Notes under the pieces: generated by a model
Seen by the model: only the letters and a program-made list of their open reading frames with translations
What the model was told of the DNA's origin: nothing
Database searches by the model: none
Assembly: GCA_045542755.1 (NCBI GenBank)
Contig: JAZQLP010000117.1
Span: forward strand, 1-64,000
Length of the DNA stretch: 64,000 nucleotides
Source: JAZQLP01 sp045542755
GTDB taxonomy: Bacteria > Bacillota > Clostridia > Oscillospirales > UBA644
Direction of reading: 5' to 3'
Shown here: positions 61,117 to 64,000 of the stretch, one piece after another
How the letters are laid out: each line of letters starts with the position of its first letter
Position numbering within the stretch: position 1 is the stretch's first letter
Position numbers and translations under genes: made by a program

Positions 61117-61197
61117 ATGTAACTCTTCAATCGCTCATGCCGTCCGCTTCTAAGAACGGAAGTTAGGATACCTCCCGACTTCGCTGACCGAAGTTAC
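61117..61197 (-). other. Structured leader between the tRNA-Gln promoter and gene
   Basis: About 80 nt on the minus strand are bracketed by GTAACT and AGTTAC, with inner hairpins TCCG...CGGA and GGAGGT/ACTTCC, and CTTCG/CGAAG. Unusually long for a tRNA leader. Confidence 0.4.
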
Positions 61198-61203
61198 TCA
61201 AAT

Positions 61204-61232
61204 ATTATACACAATTTATTTCCTTTTGTCAA
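61204..61232 (-). promoter_or_regulatory. Promoter of tRNA-Gln
   Basis: Minus strand TTGACA (61227-61232), 17 nt, TATAAT (61204-61209), both perfect. Confidence 0.85.
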
Positions 61233-61332
61233 TAGCAGATTTATACAAATTTGTGACTTTTAAGAAACAAATTCTTTAGTCATAATTATTCTCTTAAGAG
61301 AAAGGTTAAAAGCCTTGTTTTCAAACAAATAT

Positions 61333-61356
61333 CTCCACCGAGAAACCTCGGTGGAG
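61333..61356 (-). terminator. Hairpin terminator of the zinc operon
   Basis: CTCCACCGAG (61333-61342), AAAC loop, CTCGGTGGAG (61347-61356). A weak T tract (ATATTTGTTTG) follows on the minus strand. Confidence 0.65.
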
Positions 61357-61368
61357 TAGGGATAAATG

Positions 61369-62205
61369 TTATCTTTTTAGTATCTTACCCACAAGGGAGA
61401 AGAGAACAAACGCCACTATATTTACTGCTACCACGGTAGAGCCCACGGGGGTATCTGCCAGAATTGAGATAATTATTCCGCTACCTGCGGCAAAAACGGA
61501 GATTACGGCAGAGCAAACGGTTACGGAAAGGAATGTCTTGAACACCCTCATTGCCGAAAGTGCGGGGAATATTACAAGTGCAGATATAAGCAGAGAGCCC
61601 ACGAGATTCATAGCCAGAACAACGATTACGGCAATAACTATGGCAATAAGAAGATTATACGCCCCCGCCTTGGTACCCGTAGCTCTTGCAAAATTCTCGT
61701 CAAAGGTCACGGCAAATATTCTGTTATAGAAAATAACGAACACCCCTATAACAGCCACAGAAAGGACGGAGCAAAGTATAACGTCGGTCTTTGTAAGGGT
61801 AAGTATGGACTGAGAACCAAAGAGGGTACCGCAAACGTCACCCGAGATGTTTGCCGAGGTAGGGAAAATATTCATAAGCAAATAGCCTATTGCCAGAGCC
61901 CCCACAGACATTACGGCTATGGAGGCATCCCCCCTGATTTTCGAGTTCTGTCCCGTTCTCAAAAGAAGAACGGCGCAAACCACCGTAACGGGAAGAACCA
62001 CTGCCGTGGTGTTGGTCAGCCCCAGAACAGCCGCAACGGCCAGAGCACCGAATGCCACGTGGGAAAGGCCGTCGCCTATAAATGAAAACCTCTTAAGCAC
62101 CAGCGTTACCCCAAGAAGAGAGGAGCAAAGGGCTATGAGAACGCCCACGATGAGAGCGTATCTGACAAAGGGGAACTCAAAATAAAGAGCCAACTTTTCA
62201 ACCAT
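61369..62205 (-). CDS. znuB: Zinc ABC transporter permease
   Basis: A 278-residue membrane permease of the metal-chelate family with about eight helices. Family segment LKRFSFIGDGLSHVAFGALA. The start at 62205 (MVEKLALYFEF) follows GAGGAGGG and overlaps the ATPase gene by 8 bp. Part of zur-znuA-znuC-znuB. Confidence 0.92.
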   Translation of the reverse strand: MVEKLALYFEFPFVRYALIVGVLIALCSSLLGVTLVLKRFSFIGDGLSHVAFGALAVAAVLGLTNTTAVVLPVTVVCAVLLLRTGQNSKIRGDASIAVMSVGALAIGYLLMNIFPTSANISGDVCGTLFGSQSILTLTKTDVILCSVLSVAVIGVFVIFYNRIFAVTFDENFARATGTKAGAYNLLIAIVIAVIVVLAMNLVGSLLISALVIFPALSAMRVFKTFLSVTVCSAVISVFAAGSGIIISILADTPVGSTVVAVNIVAFVLFSLVGKILKR

Positions 62206-62917
62206 TTGAACAGCCCTCCTCTTTACATATCCCGTGGAATATCCGTCCAACGTCACTGTGAATATAATCTCTGGTGGTTCCGAAGAAAGAGGGAGAACCT
62301 ATATGGAGAATGTGGGATGCGTTTTTGACCGCGGCGGCAATATCGTGGGAAACCATTACGATTGTAGTTCCTGCCTTGTTAAGGTCGGCTATTACCTGAT
62401 ACATTTCCGCCGTGGCCTTAGGGTCAAGACCCGCCACTGGCTCGTCCAGGAGAAGCATTTTTGAAGTGGCACAGAGGGCTCTTGCCAAAAGTGCGCGCTG
62501 CTGCTGTCCGCCCGAAAGGTCACGGTAGCATCTCCCCGCAAGGTGGGAAATACCCAACTTTTCCATATTTTCGGCGGCTATCTGCCTTTCCTTTTTGCCA
62601 TAGAAGGGCTTATTTTTGCAAAGAGGCAGACATCCGGAAAGGACTATTTCCCTTACGGATGCGGGAAAATCCTTCTGTATCTCGGTCTGTTGGGGCAGAT
62701 ATCCTATCTCATCGGTGCGAAGGCCGTCACCCGTTTCAATAGTGCCGCTGAGGGGCTGTCTGAGGTGGAGCAAGGCCTTCATAAGGGTGGTCTTGCCCGA
62801 GCCGTTCTCCCCTACTATACAAAGATAATCTCCCTTGTTTACCTTAAAATTTATATCCTTTACCACCGTTTTTCCCTCGTAGCCGAGAGAAAGGTCGGTA
62901 CATATAAGCTGTGGCAT
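62198..62917 (-). CDS. znuC: Zinc ABC transporter ATP-binding protein
   Basis: A 239-residue ATPase. Walker A GENGSGKTT (36-44), LSGGQQQRALLARAL signature, Walker B LLLDEPVAGLD, and MVSHDIAAA. 12 nt after znuA. Confidence 0.93.
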   Translation of the reverse strand: MPQLICTDLSLGYEGKTVVKDINFKVNKGDYLCIVGENGSGKTTLMKALLHLRQPLSGTIETGDGLRTDEIGYLPQQTEIQKDFPASVREIVLSGCLPLCKNKPFYGKKERQIAAENMEKLGISHLAGRCYRDLSGGQQQRALLARALCATSKMLLLDEPVAGLDPKATAEMYQVIADLNKAGTTIVMVSHDIAAAVKNASHILHIGSPSFFGTTRDYIHSDVGRIFHGICKEEGCSNG

Positions 62918-62929
62918 AAAAAATCCTTT

Positions 62930-63919
62930 CTAATTAAGTGCTTCTTTGAGGAACACGATATTGTCCTCCATAATGGCCAAATAGGTGACGCCCTGCTCCG
63001 CTTCTTTATAATATACGGATTGCATGGAGTTAAGGGGTCTGACCTTAAGATGTGTGGCTGTAGAGGCCAGCATAACCGCATCGGCCACGTTGCCGTCGGT
63101 CTTTTCTGTGGTGAGAAGCACCTCTATCCCCAGCTCGTCCACCTTTGAGGCAAGGGTTATTATAGTATCAAAGCTTGCGTCGGTTTCGGAAGAACAACCC
63201 TCAAAAGCGGCGTAATATTCTATTCCGTAATCCCTCATAAGATAAGCAAAGGGGAATCTGTCGGCAAAGACCAAAGCCTTTTTGGAGGCAGTCTCCACAA
63301 GACTCTCAATATATCGGTCAAGGGCGTCAAGTTTTGCTATATATTCCTCTTCGTTAAGAGAGTAAAGCACCTGATTTTCGGGGTCTATCTCCTTAATGGC
63401 TGAGGCTATCCTATCGCAGAAGAATGCGGCGTTTTTAAGAGAAAGCCATACGTGTTCGTCGTAGGCGGAGTGTTCCTCGCCCTCGTGATGATGCTGGGTA
63501 GAGATAAGGCTTTCCTTTATTTCGTCCATAAGACATATTACCCTGCGGTTGGGGTTTGGGGTGCTATCAACAGCATCGGTTATCCATTTGTCCGATTCCC
63601 CGCCCACGTATATAAGGAGGTCGCAGGTGGCTATATCCACCATATCCCCCGCCGTTGCCTGGTAGCTGTGAAGGTCGGTGCCGTTATCGTAAAGAAAGAC
63701 CAAATCCACCTTAGTGGTACGTCCGCCGTAGAGAGAACCGAAGAGATTTTCGGCTCTGTCGGGGTCGATTTCTGAGGTAATACTCTTTACCCAATCGTAA
63801 ACGGGAAATATGGTACAGACGATTTTTATAGAGTCGGTGTACTCCTTTTCCTTCTCACACCCCACCGTTAAAGTAAAGAGTAAAAGGAAAACAAGGAGAA
63901 TACTTAAAATCTTCTTCAT
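62930..63919 (-). CDS. znuA: Zinc-binding lipoprotein (ZnuA/AdcA-like)
   Basis: A 329-residue metal-binding lipoprotein. The signal peptide ends in TVGC (Cys21). Metal ligand candidates are DLHSYQATAGD and DEHVWLSL, with a His-rich insertion QHHHEGEEH. At the third ligand site the pattern reads FADRFPF where many members have FHDAF, so coordination may differ. GCSSETDASF further along matches a Clostridial subgroup. Its ATG overlaps the zur stop by one base. Confidence 0.88.
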   Translation of the reverse strand: MKKILSILLVFLLLFTLTVGCEKEKEYTDSIKIVCTIFPVYDWVKSITSEIDPDRAENLFGSLYGGRTTKVDLVFLYDNGTDLHSYQATAGDMVDIATCDLLIYVGGESDKWITDAVDSTPNPNRRVICLMDEIKESLISTQHHHEGEEHSAYDEHVWLSLKNAAFFCDRIASAIKEIDPENQVLYSLNEEEYIAKLDALDRYIESLVETASKKALVFADRFPFAYLMRDYGIEYYAAFEGCSSETDASFDTIITLASKVDELGIEVLLTTEKTDGNVADAVMLASTATHLKVRPLNSMQSVYYKEAEQGVTYLAIMEDNIVFLKEALN

Positions 63920-64000
63920 TACCCATCCGCCCCCTCTTTACATTCTTTGCAGATTCCGTATATTACGGTTTTCGGTCTTATAATCTCAAAGCCGTCAAGG
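63919..64000 (-). CDS. zur: Fur-family regulator, probably Zur, C-terminal end only
   Basis: Only the last 26 codons are in the window, cut by the edge. They read LDGFEIIRPKTVIYGICKEC..., with the CxxC pair typical of the Fur/Zur C-terminal zinc site and a GADG ending. Position at the head of the zinc operon, with a TAATG junction to znuA, supports Zur. Confidence 0.75.
   Translation of the reverse strand, partial: LDGFEIIRPKTVIYGICKECKEGADG

Noticed and set aside
60675..61130. Minus-strand open frame of about 150 codons over tRNA-Gln
   Set aside because: It covers the tRNA and the DUF3298 gene in antisense; a well-known false protein type.

Overview
The window reads as a chromosomal piece of a spore-forming Clostridia-type Firmicute, probably a gut, plant-fibre-using lineage. 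The reasons are: a SleB cortex hydrolase, GerW/YtfJ and DUF2953 (sporulation and germination); type III glutamine synthetase (GlnN); a DivIVA-family protein; the small SRP RNA next to dnaX-ybaB-recR; sigma-A promoters of TTGACA-17-TATAAT type; and GGAGG ribosome sites. Most genes have moderate GC and a uniform style. One gene (43132-43986), just after a tRNA array, is clearly more AT-rich.

Layout. 1-12.6 kb: PcrA helicase (cut by the window edge), SleB, a secreted Ig-like protein, a TIGR03915-type protein under a striking palindrome, a D,D-carboxypeptidase, rhamnulokinase plus PepV-type dipeptidase, then metF-metH. 13.6-22.6 kb: a lipoprotein barnase/barstar pair with a small membrane protein, a membrane protein, asnA-glnN (nitrogen assimilation), a membrane-anchored PPIase-like protein, and a DUF4364/DivIVA/mini-membrane-protein cluster. 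22.7-30.3 kb: a GH28 pectinase-like enzyme, a nitrilase-fold amidase with an extra N-terminal domain, a lipoprotein, and an unidentified three-gene membrane operon with zinc-ribbon and Cys-rich domains. 30.5-34.6 kb: ffs, dnaX, ybaB, recR, mrnC, YitT. 34.6-40.3 kb: a glycine-riboswitch-controlled Na+/amino-acid symporter and a six-gene operon (two M50-like proteins, scpA, scpB, DUF2953, gerW). 40.4-50.7 kb: phosphoesterase, secG, SpoU methyltransferase, four tRNAs, an AT-rich orphan, an XRE membrane regulator, GH43, rsuA, glycerate kinase, zinc-ribbon protein, sigma factor and a shared sugar-ABC ATPase. 50.9-64 kb: proC, NYN protein, DUF4358 lipoprotein, DUF421/DUF4363, galK, DUF177-rpmF, DUF512 radical SAM, der-plsY, a DUF3298 protein, tRNA-Gln, and a zinc uptake operon read zur-znuA-znuC-znuB.

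The genes together suggest a sugar-acid, arabinan and galactose user (RhaB, GH28, GH43, GalK, UgpC-type ATPase) with sporulation ability. The most unusual signals are non-coding. An 83-bp two-hairpin element sits in the 5' leader of two unrelated genes at almost the same distance from the start codon. A perfect 15-bp inverted repeat spans the promoter of the TIGR03915 gene. Several leaders hold unexplained hairpins. Among proteins, the lipobox barnase module, the zinc-ribbon membrane operon and the active/inactive M50 pair deserve attention. Function calls rest on motif recognition by eye; no database search was run.
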